Origin: JASHVB01 sp963762885 | Lineage (GTDB): Bacteria > Pseudomonadota > Alphaproteobacteria > Acetobacterales > Acetobacteraceae | Length of the DNA: 64,000 bases | NCBI GenBank assembly: GCA_963762885.1 | Contig: CAVXNH010000111.1 | Coordinates: forward strand, 19,894-83,893 | Direction of reading: 5' to 3' | Part shown: positions 54,825-63,786 of the stretch, in pieces | How positions within the stretch are numbered: position 1 is the stretch's first letter | Layout: each line of letters starts with the position of its first letter | Translations under genes and position numbers: made by a program | The notes under the pieces: model-generated | What the model was told of the DNA's origin: nothing | What the model saw: the letters and a program-made list of their open reading frames with translations, nothing else | The model's database searches: none

Positions 54825-55999
54825 AGAACCGCCTCCGAGCCGAGGATCAGCGAACTCACCGGCGTCACCATCGGGCCGCCGATGATGATCGCTGCGTCGT
54901 TGCGTTTCACCTGGTTGATCGCCGTGCCGCGAATTTGCCGCACCGCCTCGTTCACCAGTTCCAGTCCGTGCATGTAGCACTCCGCCAGGTTGCCGCCACT
55001 GGTGTTCAGCGGCATTTTTCCGCCTGGCGCGCACAGGTTCTCGGGGACCAGGATTTCGTTGGCTTCCTCGGGCTGCACGAGGCCATGCTCCACCAGGCTC
55101 ATCAGCACGCCGCCGGTAAAGTTCTCGTAGCATTGCACGATGCCCATGTCCGCCGGCGTCAGCTTCGCCATGTCGTAAAGCCGAGGTCCGATCTGGCGGA
55201 AATGCGAGCTGGGATAGTTCGGCATGTTGTGCACCGGCGCTGCACTGCGATGGTCGCAGCCCTGCGCGCAGGCCATCACCCAGGCCGGCTTGTGGGGGAA
55301 GTCGCGCGCCCGGTCGGCAGGCACGACGATCACCGCGGCGGCGCCGTCGTTCTCCATGCAGCAGTCGAACAGATGGAAGAACGGCTCGATGATCCAGCGC
55401 GACGCGTCGTATTTCGCCGCGTCGAGCGGGCGGCCGCGCATCACCGCGTTGGGGTTGTTCTGCGCGTGGTGATAGCAGGCGAGCGAGATCGCCCGCAGCG
55501 CTTCCTGGCGGATGCCGTGGTCGTGCATGAAGCGCGTCACCTTCATGGCGAAGCGTTGCGCTGGCGACATCACGCCGTAGGGGATGCTGAACTGGTCGTC
55601 GCCCGCCACTAACGGCGCGCCAGTGCCGCGGCCGTAGCGCGCGAACTGTCCCTGCGCCAACGAGCGGAACGCGACGACGCAGTCCGCCATGCCGGTGGCG
55701 ACCGCCGCGGCGGCGTTGCCGACGGCGCCACAGACGCCGCCGCCGCCGCCGCCCCAGAACATGTTGGAGAACCGGAGTTCCTTCACACCCAGCGCGGCGG
55801 CAAGGCGGCCGGCCTCGCTGCGGTCGTTGCCATAGGAGGCAAAGCCGTCGATGTCGTGCGGGCTGATGCCGGCGTCCTTGCAGGCAGAGAGCACTGCTTG
55901 CAGGGCGAGTTTGAACTCGGCGTCGGGCGATTGGCCGTGGCGATAGTAGGTGGTTTCGCCGATGCCGACGATCGCCGTCTGGCCGCGAAGGGTGCGCAT
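54821..55999 (-). CDS. thiolase family protein (SCP2/acetyl-CoA acetyltransferase-like)
   Basis: Thiolase-fold enzyme of 392 residues. N terminus TAIVGIGETTYYRHGQSPDAEF; the nucleophile-region Cys lies in GGGGGGVCGAVGNAAAAVATGMADCVVAFRSL; the C-terminal half has ENDGAAAVIVV, IVQCYENFTGGVLMSLV and TSGGNLAECYMHGLELVNEAVRQIRGTA. This branch usually works with a DUF35 partner in side-chain or ring catabolism. ATG 55999. Upstream lie a palindrome and two acyl-CoA dehydrogenases, suggesting a beta-oxidation cluster. Confidence 0.88.
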   Translation of the reverse strand: MRTLRGQTAIVGIGETTYYRHGQSPDAEFKLALQAVLSACKDAGISPHDIDGFASYGNDRSEAGRLAAALGVKELRFSNMFWGGGGGGVCGAVGNAAAAVATGMADCVVAFRSLAQGQFARYGRGTGAPLVAGDDQFSIPYGVMSPAQRFAMKVTRFMHDHGIRQEALRAISLACYHHAQNNPNAVMRGRPLDAAKYDASRWIIEPFFHLFDCCMENDGAAAVIVVPADRARDFPHKPAWVMACAQGCDHRSAAPVHNMPNYPSSHFRQIGPRLYDMAKLTPADMGIVQCYENFTGGVLMSLVEHGLVQPEEANEILVPENLCAPGGKMPLNTSGGNLAECYMHGLELVNEAVRQIRGTAINQVKRNDAAIIIGGPMVTPVSSLILGSEAVL

Positions 56000-56008
56000 G
56001 ATTTTATA

Positions 56009-56164
56009 AACCTCTCCCGCTGCGCGGGAGAGGTCGAGACGCGAAGCGTCGAGGGTGAGAGCGATCGGGTCGGCACACTACGCTCTACCTGCTACGTGCC
56101 GACCCGATCACCCTCACCCGCGTCGCTGCGCTCCGCGACCTCTCCCGCAGGGCGGGAGAGGTTT
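56009..56164. repeat. palindromic element, CCTCTCCCGC type
   Basis: The outer arms start AACCTCTCCCGC and end GCGGGAGAGGTT. Inner pairing includes GGGTCGGCAC with GTGCCGACCC. Each outer arm contains a local hairpin. Located between the thiolase start and the acyl-CoA dehydrogenase stop, it may end the upstream transcript. Related words occur at 50836. Confidence 0.85.
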
Positions 56165-56167
56165 ACT

Positions 56168-57400
56168 TTACCGACTCCCGATCGGCAATTGATTGAATGC
56201 AACATCCTTGTCCACCCGCACATCCCCCGGCAGCCCAAGCACCCGCTCGGCGATGATGTTCCGCAATATCTCGTCCGTTCCGCCGGCGATCCGATGGCTC
56301 GGCGAGGACAGCAGCGCGTCCTGGAACATCGCGTGCATCGGCGCGAGATCCGGATCCATCACCCCACCGGCCATGCCCAGCAGGTCCATGCCGAACGACG
56401 ATATCTCCTGCAACTTGGCCGCGTTCACCACCTTGGCGATCGAGTTCTCCGGCCCCGGCGTCGCGCCGCGCGACAATGCGGTCAGGATGCGAAACCGCGT
56501 ATAGGTCAGCCCCTGCGACTTCGCATGCCAGTCGGCAATGCGTTCGCGCACCACCGGATCGGCGATCGCCGGCCGCCCGTCGAGTTCCACCGACCGGGCC
56601 AGCTCGATCAAATCCTGCAAGTCCGGCCGGCGGATTTCACCGACCGCCAGCCGCTCGTTCATCAACGTGGTGATCGCCACCTTCCAACCCGCACCCACGG
56701 CACCCAGCCGCTGCGCATCCGGCACGCGGAGATCGGTGAAAAACACCTCGTTGAAATTCGAGGCACCGGACATCTGGTGGATCGGCCGTACCTCGACCCC
56801 CGGAGCATGCATATCGATGAAGAACGCCGTCAGCCCGGCATGCTTCTGCACGTTCGGATCGCTGCGTGTCAGCAGCAGGCCATAGTCGGAGTAATGCGCG
56901 CCCGAGGTCCAGATCTTCTGGCCGTTGATCACCCATTCGTCGCCACGCTTTTCCGCGCGGGTACGCAGTCCGGCGACGTCCGAGCCGCCGGCGGGTTCGG
57001 AAAACAACTGGCACCAGATTTCCTCGCCACGCAGCGCCGGACGCACGTAGCGCTGCAAGTGATCCGGTGCCGCGTAGGCCATCATCGTGGGAATGCACAT
57101 CCCCAAACCGATCAGGAAGACGTTGTGCGGAACTTCGTACTCCGCCTCCTCCTGGTTCCAGATGATCTGCTGCATCTGGGTGCCGCCGCGGCCGCCCCAT
57201 TCCTTCGGCCAGGTGATACCGGCGAAACCCGCATCCGCCTTCTTCGCCTGCCACACCTTAGCGCGCGCGATCTCCGCGGCGTCGGTATCGCCGTAGCGAT
57301 GCGCCCCGCTGCTGCGCTGCTTGCGGCCGGCGTTGGCGTTCAGGAACGCGCGTGCCTCGGCACGGAACGCGGCTTCTTCCGGGGTATCGTCGAAGTCCAT
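56168..57400 (-). CDS. acyl-CoA dehydrogenase (long form)
   Basis: FAD-dependent dehydrogenase of 410 residues. Features: WPKEWGGRGGTQMQQIIWNQEEAE, LFSEPAGGSDVAGLRTRAEK (FAD-binding loop), KIWTSGAHYSDYGLLLTRSD, LMNERLAVG and the C-terminal GGTDEILRNIIAERVLGLPGD. ATG 57400; upstream frame overlaps the next gene out of frame. It forms a tandem pair with the gene at 57420, as in heteromeric acyl-CoA dehydrogenases of steroid or side-chain catabolism. Substrate unknown. Confidence 0.92.
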   Translation of the reverse strand: MDFDDTPEEAAFRAEARAFLNANAGRKQRSSGAHRYGDTDAAEIARAKVWQAKKADAGFAGITWPKEWGGRGGTQMQQIIWNQEEAEYEVPHNVFLIGLGMCIPTMMAYAAPDHLQRYVRPALRGEEIWCQLFSEPAGGSDVAGLRTRAEKRGDEWVINGQKIWTSGAHYSDYGLLLTRSDPNVQKHAGLTAFFIDMHAPGVEVRPIHQMSGASNFNEVFFTDLRVPDAQRLGAVGAGWKVAITTLMNERLAVGEIRRPDLQDLIELARSVELDGRPAIADPVVRERIADWHAKSQGLTYTRFRILTALSRGATPGPENSIAKVVNAAKLQEISSFGMDLLGMAGGVMDPDLAPMHAMFQDALLSSPSHRIAGGTDEILRNIIAERVLGLPGDVRVDKDVAFNQLPIGSR

Positions 57401-57419
57401 AGGCGTTCTCCTGCGCTTG

Positions 57420-58532
57420 TCAGGCTTCGTTGCGCGTTTCGAGTTCCGCGACCACGCGGTCTTTCCAATACCGCTGGCTGCCGAGCGCCAACGCCAGCAG
57501 CTTGGCGCGGCGATAGAACAGGTGACAATCGTAGTCCCAGGTGAACCCGACGCCGCCATGCACCTGGATGTTCTCCTTCGCCGCAAGGTAGAACGCGTCG
57601 GTTGCGGAGACCCGCGCGGTGGCGGCCGCCAGCGGCAATTCCGCCGCTTCGGTCGATAACGCCCACGCCGCAAAATACGCGTTCGACCGCGCCAACTCGG
57701 TCGCAACGTAGACATCGGCGAGCTTGTGCTTGATGGCCTGGAACGAGCCGATCGGCCGGCCAAATGCAAAGCGTTCCTTCGCATACGCGGTCGCCATCTC
57801 CAAACTCGCGCTCGCCCCACCCACCTGTTCGAACGCCGTCAGGATCGCCGCACGATCGAGCAATCGGCGCACGATCTCCCATCCCTGACCGGACGCCCCG
57901 AGCACCGAGGCCGGCGCGTTGTCGAAATCGATTTTCGCATGATCGCGACTGGGATCGACCATCGGCAAGACGTCACGGTTCACACCCGGCGCTGCGAGAT
58001 CGACCAGGGCGAGCGACACACCGGACGCATCGCGCGCAGCCACCACCGCAAGCTGCGCGATCGAGCCGTCCGGCACCGGCCATTTGCTGCCGCTGATGCG
58101 GCCATCGGACAGGCGCGCGCGAATGCCCGCCTCACGCGGCTCGCCCGGACCTTCCGCCAGAGCGAACGTCGCGATCAGTTCGCCGCGCACGATCTTCGGA
58201 AGATAATCCCGCTTCTGTGCCTCGGTGCCGGCGGCGAGGATCGCTTCGGCGGCGAGACAGACCGTGGACGTAAACGGTACCGGCGCCAGCACGCGGCCTA
58301 GTTCTTCCGCCAACACGCACAGCGCCTCATAGCCCAGGCCGGCACCGTCGTAGGCTTCCGGAATGGCCGCGCCCAGCCAGCCCATCTCCGCCATCGCACG
58401 CCAAAGCTCGGCGTTGTATGGCGCGTGGCCCTCCAACACGTGGCGCACCACTTTGGGCGTGCATTGCTCGCGCAGGAACCGCTGCGCCTGTTCGCGCAAC
58501 AGCTTGCTGTCGTCGGAAAAGTCGAAGTTCAT
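57420..58532 (-). CDS. acyl-CoA dehydrogenase (short partner)
   Basis: A 370-residue acyl-CoA dehydrogenase. The N-terminal helical domain is SDDSKLLREQAQRFLREQ; LAEELGRVLAPVPFTSTVCLAAEAI and ISGSKWPVPDG follow; the C-terminal part is GRPIGSFQAIKHKLADVYV and NIQVHGGVGFTWDYDCHLFYRRAK. The usual long FAD-binding TEP loop is replaced by FALAEGPGEPREAGI, common in the second subunit of paired dehydrogenases. Translated first; the partner starts 20 bp downstream. Confidence 0.91.
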   Translation of the reverse strand: MNFDFSDDSKLLREQAQRFLREQCTPKVVRHVLEGHAPYNAELWRAMAEMGWLGAAIPEAYDGAGLGYEALCVLAEELGRVLAPVPFTSTVCLAAEAILAAGTEAQKRDYLPKIVRGELIATFALAEGPGEPREAGIRARLSDGRISGSKWPVPDGSIAQLAVVAARDASGVSLALVDLAAPGVNRDVLPMVDPSRDHAKIDFDNAPASVLGASGQGWEIVRRLLDRAAILTAFEQVGGASASLEMATAYAKERFAFGRPIGSFQAIKHKLADVYVATELARSNAYFAAWALSTEAAELPLAAATARVSATDAFYLAAKENIQVHGGVGFTWDYDCHLFYRRAKLLALALGSQRYWKDRVVAELETRNEA

Positions 58533-58617
58533 GGCGTTTCTACCCTGCGGCGGCGTTCGATACTAGCGGGTAGCCGTTGGTGATCAATCCCTCAACTGCG
58601 GCTGCCGCACCAACCAA

Positions 58618-58645
58618 CGTCATGCCGACGAAGGTCGGCATGACG
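58618..58645 (-). terminator. perfect hairpin downstream of the phosphatase gene
   Basis: CGTCATGCCGAC and GTCGGCATGACG pair around the loop GAAG, eight bases beyond the stop of the minus-strand gene at 58654. Well placed to end that transcript before the acyl-CoA dehydrogenase unit. Confidence 0.65.
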
Positions 58646-58653
58646 GGACCCAC

Positions 58654-59592
58654 CTACGCCTGACGCGGAACCTCCGCGCGGTACAGCGTGTTGCCCAGAT
58701 CGTCGATAAAGCTGAAACCGAGAGTGTCCTGCTCCAGTCGCATCGACATGAACCCGTGCCGGCTGCTGGCGAACTGGTCCGGCGGCGCCTGTACCGGCAA
58801 CGTCTGGGAACCGGCCCCGCAGGTGATGTAGTTCACCCGCCCCTGCCGAACATGCTGCAAATTATGCTCGTGGCCGTTGATATAGGCCTGTACACCGTAT
58901 TTATCGAGCAGCGGCGCGAAGCGCGTGATCATGTCATTCCCAACGTAGTCGTCCGGGGCCGTGGCCGCGTACACCTGATGGTGGCCGACGACGATCTTCC
59001 ATGCCGCCCGAGACGTCGCCAGCGCATTCTCCAGCCATGCGAATTGCTGCTCCGGCTGCGTCCGATCCACATGCACGTTCGAGCCCGGGCGATAATAATG
59101 TTGGATATAGGAGTTGGTATCGATGAAAAGGAAATCTGCGCTGGTGCCATCCGCCAATTGCTCGGTTCGCATGTAATACGGGGACGGCAGCGACCAACGC
59201 AGGTGCGTCTGACTGTATTGGATCTGCGCCTCCGGCTTGCCAGTCCCCTGGTAATCATGATTACCGAGGATCACGTGCCACTTCGTCATCAGGCCAGGCC
59301 GCGTGTAGACGTCCTCGAATGAGGTCTTCCACTGCGGATCGGTGACGCTGCTGACCCCGTTCTCATAGAAATTGTCACCAACGGAAATGACGAAGCTGCT
59401 GTCGATCGCAACCGCGCGCTTGCTCATTTGCTCCGCAACAGCGGCCTGCTGACAACAGCCCTCGCGTCCCCAATCGCCGATGACGACGAAATTCAGCGCC
59501 GGCGCCTGCGCCCGCGCCGGGATCGGCCGAAGCGCGATCGCCGGTGCCGCACCGAGCAACAGGGAACGTCGCGTCAGCGACATGCGGGCCAT
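58654..59592 (-). CDS. Tat-exported metallophosphoesterase (TRAP/purple-acid-phosphatase-like)
   Basis: A 312-residue exported phosphatase. Leader: MARMSLTRRSLLLGAAPAIA with the twin Arg, cleavage after IPARAQA. The five metal-binding blocks are GDWG, VGDNFYENG, LGNHDYQG, VVGHHQVYA and NGHEHNLQH, matching tartrate-resistant acid phosphatase type. Export by Tat fits a folded metal enzyme. ATG 59592 (or 59583). A phosphate or phosphoester scavenging role is inferred; regulation is not visible. Confidence 0.9.
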   Translation of the reverse strand: MARMSLTRRSLLLGAAPAIALRPIPARAQAPALNFVVIGDWGREGCCQQAAVAEQMSKRAVAIDSSFVISVGDNFYENGVSSVTDPQWKTSFEDVYTRPGLMTKWHVILGNHDYQGTGKPEAQIQYSQTHLRWSLPSPYYMRTEQLADGTSADFLFIDTNSYIQHYYRPGSNVHVDRTQPEQQFAWLENALATSRAAWKIVVGHHQVYAATAPDDYVGNDMITRFAPLLDKYGVQAYINGHEHNLQHVRQGRVNYITCGAGSQTLPVQAPPDQFASSRHGFMSMRLEQDTLGFSFIDDLGNTLYRAEVPRQA

Positions 59593-59758
59593 GACTTGAT
59601 CCTTGGAGTCCAAGTGGCGACAGATGCGGTGTAATTGTGCCAGCCGGTGCTTCGCAGTCCAAGGCGCGGAATGTGAAATAATCTGGTCACGCGCAGGCTG
59701 CAGCGGCGAGGCCCGATCGGCACAGGTGCAACGACAGGCATGGCCGGTGCCGCGATGG

Positions 59759-59781
59759 ATGGCCGGGTCAAGCCCGGCCAT
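59759..59781. repeat. short GTCATGGCCGG-type hairpin
   Basis: ATGGCCGGG and CCCGGCCAT pair around a five-base loop. This is a minimal member of the family seen at 26007 and 40731. It lies between the phosphatase start and the livM stop. Confidence 0.7.
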
Positions 59782-59844
59782 GACGGTTGGGGGTTGGCGG
59801 TCGGCGGTTGGCGCGGCCCGGCCGTACGATTGACGCAGCGCCGA

Positions 59845-60777
59845 CTACAACCCCAGCCGCAGCGCGGCGCCGATCTCGCCGACGATCCCGCGCCGGAATG
59901 CCAGCACACACAGCACGAAGATCGCGCCTTGCGTCACCGTCACCCAGGAACCGAACTGCGCCAGGTAGTTCTCCATTGCGGTCACCACCACCGCGCCGAC
60001 CACCGGCCCGAACACCGTGCCCAACCCACCGAGCAATGTGGTCAACACCACCTCGCCCGAGGTGGAGTAGTGCACGTCGGTCAGGGTGGCGATGCCGAAC
60101 ACGATCGCCTTGGTGCCGCCGGCGACGCCCGACAACATGCAGGACAGAATGAACGCGATCAGCTTGTAGTCGTCGGTCCGATAGCCGAGCGACGTGGCGC
60201 GCGGCTCGTTCTCGCGGATGGCCTTCAGCACCTGGCCGAATGGCGAGTGGATGATGCGATGTATCAGCAGGAACCCGGCGATGAACACCGCCGCGACGAC
60301 CCAGTACATCGCCATGTCGTCGTTCAGGTTGATGATGCCGAACAGATGCCCGCGCGGCACTTGCTGAATGCCATCCTCGCCGCCGGTGAACGGCGCTTCC
60401 AGGCAGAAGAAATACACCATCTGCGCCAGCGCCAGGGTGATCATGGCGAAGTAGATGCCGGAGCGGCGGATCGCCAGGTAGCCGAGGAACAGGCCCAGCA
60501 CGGCACCGGTAGCGCCGCCCAGCGCGATCGCCAGCACCGCGTCGATGTGCCAGAACTTCATGGTCCAGGCGGAGACGTAGGCTCCCATGCCGAAGAACGC
60601 CGCGTGGCCGAACGACAGCAGCCCGACATAGCCGATCATCAGGTTGAACGCGCAGGCGAACAGCGCGATGCACAGCACGCGCATCAGGAACACCGGGTAC
60701 AGCACGTATGGGCAGACCACGATCAGCACGATCATCAGTACGAAAGCAATCGACTGCGAGCGGGAGAAACCGAACAT
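59845..60777 (-). CDS. livM: liv-type ABC transporter permease, LivM family (system 3)
   Basis: Permease of 310 residues with about nine membrane segments: RVLCIALFACAFNLMIGYVGLLSFGHAAFFGMGAY, GYLAIRRSGIYFAMITLALAQM, LKAIRENEPRATSLGYRTDDYKLIAFILS and LLGGLGTVFGPVVGAVVV. Intact, unlike the LivM genes of systems 1 and 2. ATG 60777 lies just behind the livH stop. Last gene of the system 3 operon. Confidence 0.92.
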   Translation of the reverse strand: MFGFSRSQSIAFVLMIVLIVVCPYVLYPVFLMRVLCIALFACAFNLMIGYVGLLSFGHAAFFGMGAYVSAWTMKFWHIDAVLAIALGGATGAVLGLFLGYLAIRRSGIYFAMITLALAQMVYFFCLEAPFTGGEDGIQQVPRGHLFGIINLNDDMAMYWVVAAVFIAGFLLIHRIIHSPFGQVLKAIRENEPRATSLGYRTDDYKLIAFILSCMLSGVAGGTKAIVFGIATLTDVHYSTSGEVVLTTLLGGLGTVFGPVVGAVVVTAMENYLAQFGSWVTVTQGAIFVLCVLAFRRGIVGEIGAALRLGL

Positions 60778-60778
60778 C

Positions 60779-61666
60779 TCAGGCCCTCTTGCCGAACAGG
60801 CCGTGCGGCATGGTCAGCAGCACAATCACCATGACCAGGAACACCACCGTCGCGGACGCCTGCGGCCAGAACACCTTGGTCAGCCCCTCGATCACACCGA
60901 GGCCGAAGCCGGTCAGAATGGCGCCCAGGATCGACCCCATGCCGCCGATCACCACCACGGCGAACACAGTGTTGATGAAGTTGTCGCCCATATTCGGATT
61001 GACCGAGTAGATCGGCGCTGCCAGCACCCCGGCGAACGCCGCCAGCGCGACGCCCCCGCCGAAGGTCAGCGTGATCACCCGCGGCACGTCCACGCCGAAC
61101 GCCTGGACCAGCGGCGCGTTCTCGGTCGCGGCGCGCAGGGTGGCGCCGAGCGATGTCTTCTCCAGGATCGCCCAGGTCGCAAAGCAGACCACCAGCGCGG
61201 CGCCCACCACCCAACCGCGATAATTGGGCATGTACATGAAGCCGAGATTGGTCGCGCCTTGCAGGATGTCGGGAATGCGGTACGGCAGGCCGGAACTGCC
61301 GTAGTAGTTACGGAACAGCCCCTCGATCACCAGCGACAGGCCGAAGGTCAACAGCAGCCCGTACAAGTGATCCAGTTTATACATGCCGGCTGATCAGCAG
61401 CTTCTCCAGCACGATGCCGAACACGCCGATGATCAGCGGCGCCAGGATCAACGCAGGGAAGTAGCCGATGCCGCCGTATCCAGCAGCATCCAGGCGGCGA
61501 AGGCGCCCATCATGAACAGTGCGCCATGCGCGAAGTTGATGATGTTGAGCATGCCGAAGATGATCGCCAGGCCCATCGACAGCATGGCGTAGAACGCGCC
61601 ATTGATCAGGCCTAGCAGTAGTTGGCCGAACAGCAACGGGCCGGGGATGCCGAAGATCATGATCAT
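60779..61666 (-). pseudogene. livH: liv-type permease, LivH family, two frameshifts (system 3)
   Basis: ATG 61666 starts IFGIPGPLLFGQLLLGLINGAFYAMLSMGL, then LNIINFAHGALFMMGAFAAWMLL. One missing base near 61487 moves the frame to YGGIGYFPALILAPLIIGVFGIVLEKLLISR. One extra base near 61381 returns it to MYKLDHLYGLLLTFGLSLVIEG, which is intact to the stop (FGVDVPRVITLTFGGGVALAAFAGVLAAP, VVVIGGMGSILGAIL). The two indels compensate, so only about 35 residues are out of frame. Confidence 0.85.
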
Positions 61667-61698
61667 GTTGTTTCCCCCTTATCCCCGGCCTCGCCCTG

Positions 61699-62929
61699 TC
61701 AGGCTTTGCCGACGAACGGGCAGTGCCCGTCAGCCAGCGGACGGGCCGCCTCGTCGGGCGGTGTCGTCGCGACCAGCGTGAAGTAGTCCCACGGCCCTTT
61801 GCTCTCGGACGGAGATTTCGACCTCGAACAGATAGGCCGGAACCAGGTTGCGGCCGTCCTCGCGGATCGTGGTCTTGCCGAAGCACTCGTCCTCCACCGG
61901 CATCTTCTTCATGCGGTTGACCGTGGCGACGCCATCCTTCTTCGCCTCGGCCGCACCCATGTCGTGCGCGGTCTTCAGGTAGTGCAGCGTCGCCGAATAG
62001 CAGCCGGCATGGATCATGTTCGGCCAGTTGTTAGGGGTCTTCGGCCTCACCCGGTTTGTGAAGGCACGGGTTCCGTCGTTCAGGTTCCAATAGAAGCTCT
62101 CGGTCAGGTGCAGTCCCTTGGCGGTCTCCAGCCCGAGCGCATGCACGTCGGTGATGAACATCAGCAGCGCAGCGAGCTTCATCGATTTGTTCACGCCGAA
62201 TTCGTTCGCCTGTTTGATCGAATTCACCGTGTCCGCGCCGGCATTGGCGAGGCCGAGCACCTTGGCACCGCTCGACTGCGCCTGCACCAGGAACGAGGAG
62301 AAGTCGGAGGTTCCCGGGAACGGATAGGCCGTGGAGCCGAGCACCTTGCCGCCCGCGGCCTTCACCATGGCGGTGGTGTCCGCCTGCAACTGTTTGCCGA
62401 ATGCGTAGTCGGCGGTGATGAAGTACCAACTATCTCCCCCGGCCTTGACCATCGCACCGCCGGTCGATTTCGCCAACATGTACGTGTCGTAGACCCAGGT
62501 TATGAAATTCGGCGAGCATTGCTCGCCGGTCAGCGCGGTGGTCGCGGGACCGACGGCGAGGAAGACCTTGTTCTTCTCGCGCACCACACCCTGCACCGCG
62601 AGCGCCACCGACGACGTCGGCACGTCGAGGATCACGTCCACGCCGTCGCGGTCGATCCACTGGCGTGAGATCGAAACCGCGAGGTCCGGCTTGTTCTGGT
62701 GGTCGGCAGTGATGATCTCGACATTCAGCCCTTTGGTAGCGACGCCGTAATCCTCGAGCGCCTGCTTGGCACAGATCACCGAGGTTGGGCCGCCGGTGTT
62801 CGTGTACGGGCCGGATTGGTCGTTCAGTACACCGATTTTCAGAACCGGCGATTGCGCTCGGGCGCGCACCAACGGCAGGGTCGTGGCAGCGGCGGCAGTG
62901 CCGAGCAAGGCTCGGCGAGAGATGGTCAT
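61699..62929 (-). pseudogene. liv-type substrate-binding protein, frameshifted near its end (system 3)
   Basis: Periplasmic binding protein with Tat-type leader (MTISRRALLGTAAAATTLPLV, cleavage after RARAQS). Mature start VLKIGVLNDQSGPYTNTGG; then WIDRDGVDVILDVPTSSVALAVQ. The frame is intact to YLFEV at about 61822, where one extra base displaces the true end: KSPSESKGPWDYFTLVATTP, then DEAARPLADGHCPFVGKA and a stop at 61699-61701. That end is typical for binding proteins near aromatic or acyl catabolism genes. Confidence 0.85.
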
Positions 62930-63090
62930 GTCAGGGATTCCTTCCGGGGTCAGGGGTCATGCGGCGATCCTGGAATCCTCTCCGTGGAGGCCGTTGCCTC
63001 GCGATATCAGGGGTGTATTCACCCCATACGTCTCACTGCAAGCCGGTGGCATCGTCGTCGTGAGCCACCGCAATCTCTGGGGCAACCACA

Positions 63091-63786
63091 TCATACACCC
63101 AGGTACTCGTGCAGCTTATCCATACGCGCCTCGAGCTGGTAGTTGGGGATCATGTCGATCACCCGGCCATGCTCCACGACGTAGTGGCGATCGGCCACCG
63201 TCTGGGCGAAGCGAAAATTCTGTTCCACCAGCAGCACGGTGAAGCCGCGGTTCTTGATCTCGTGGATGGTGCGGCCGATCTGCTGCACGATGACCGGGGC
63301 GAGGCCCTCGGTCGGCTCATCCAGCAGCAGCATCTTCGCTCCCGTCCGCAAAATCCTCGCGATCGCCAGCATCTGCTGCTCGCCACCCGACAGGCGCGTG
63401 CCGTGTGCGGTGCGCGCTCGTTCTTTCAAATTGGGAAACAGCGTGTAGATCTCGTCGATGTGCAACCCGCCCGACGCGACCACTGGCGGCAACATCAGAT
63501 TCTCGGTCACCGACAACGAACCAAAGATACCGCGCTCCTCCGGACAGAAGGCGATGCCACGACGAGCGATATGGTGCGGCATCATGTCCACCAATTCGGC
63601 GCCGCGGAACTGGATGCTGCCGCGGCGCCGCGGCACCAGGCCCATGATCGACTTCATCGTGGTGGTCTTGCCGGCGCCGTTGCGGCCCAGCAGCGTGACC
63701 ACCTCGCCCTCGCGCACCTCGAATTCCATGCCATGCAGAATGTGACTTTCGCCGTACCAGGCGTTCAGCCCCTTTACTTCAAGCAT
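63091..63786 (-). CDS. livF: liv-type ABC transporter ATPase, LivF family (system 3)
   Basis: ATPase of 231 residues. Walker A LLGRNGAGKTTTMKSIMG, AFCPEERGIFGSLSVTENL, signature RLSGGEQQMLAIARIL, Walker B LLLLDEPTEGL, H-loop LLVEQNFRFAQ. Ends QLEARMDKLHEYLGV. Intact. The start overlaps the livG stop by eight bases. A gap of about 160 bp to the binding-protein gene holds no visible gene. Confidence 0.93.
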   Translation of the reverse strand: MLEVKGLNAWYGESHILHGMEFEVREGEVVTLLGRNGAGKTTTMKSIMGLVPRRRGSIQFRGAELVDMMPHHIARRGIAFCPEERGIFGSLSVTENLMLPPVVASGGLHIDEIYTLFPNLKERARTAHGTRLSGGEQQMLAIARILRTGAKMLLLDEPTEGLAPVIVQQIGRTIHEIKNRGFTVLLVEQNFRFAQTVADRHYVVEHGRVIDMIPNYQLEARMDKLHEYLGV

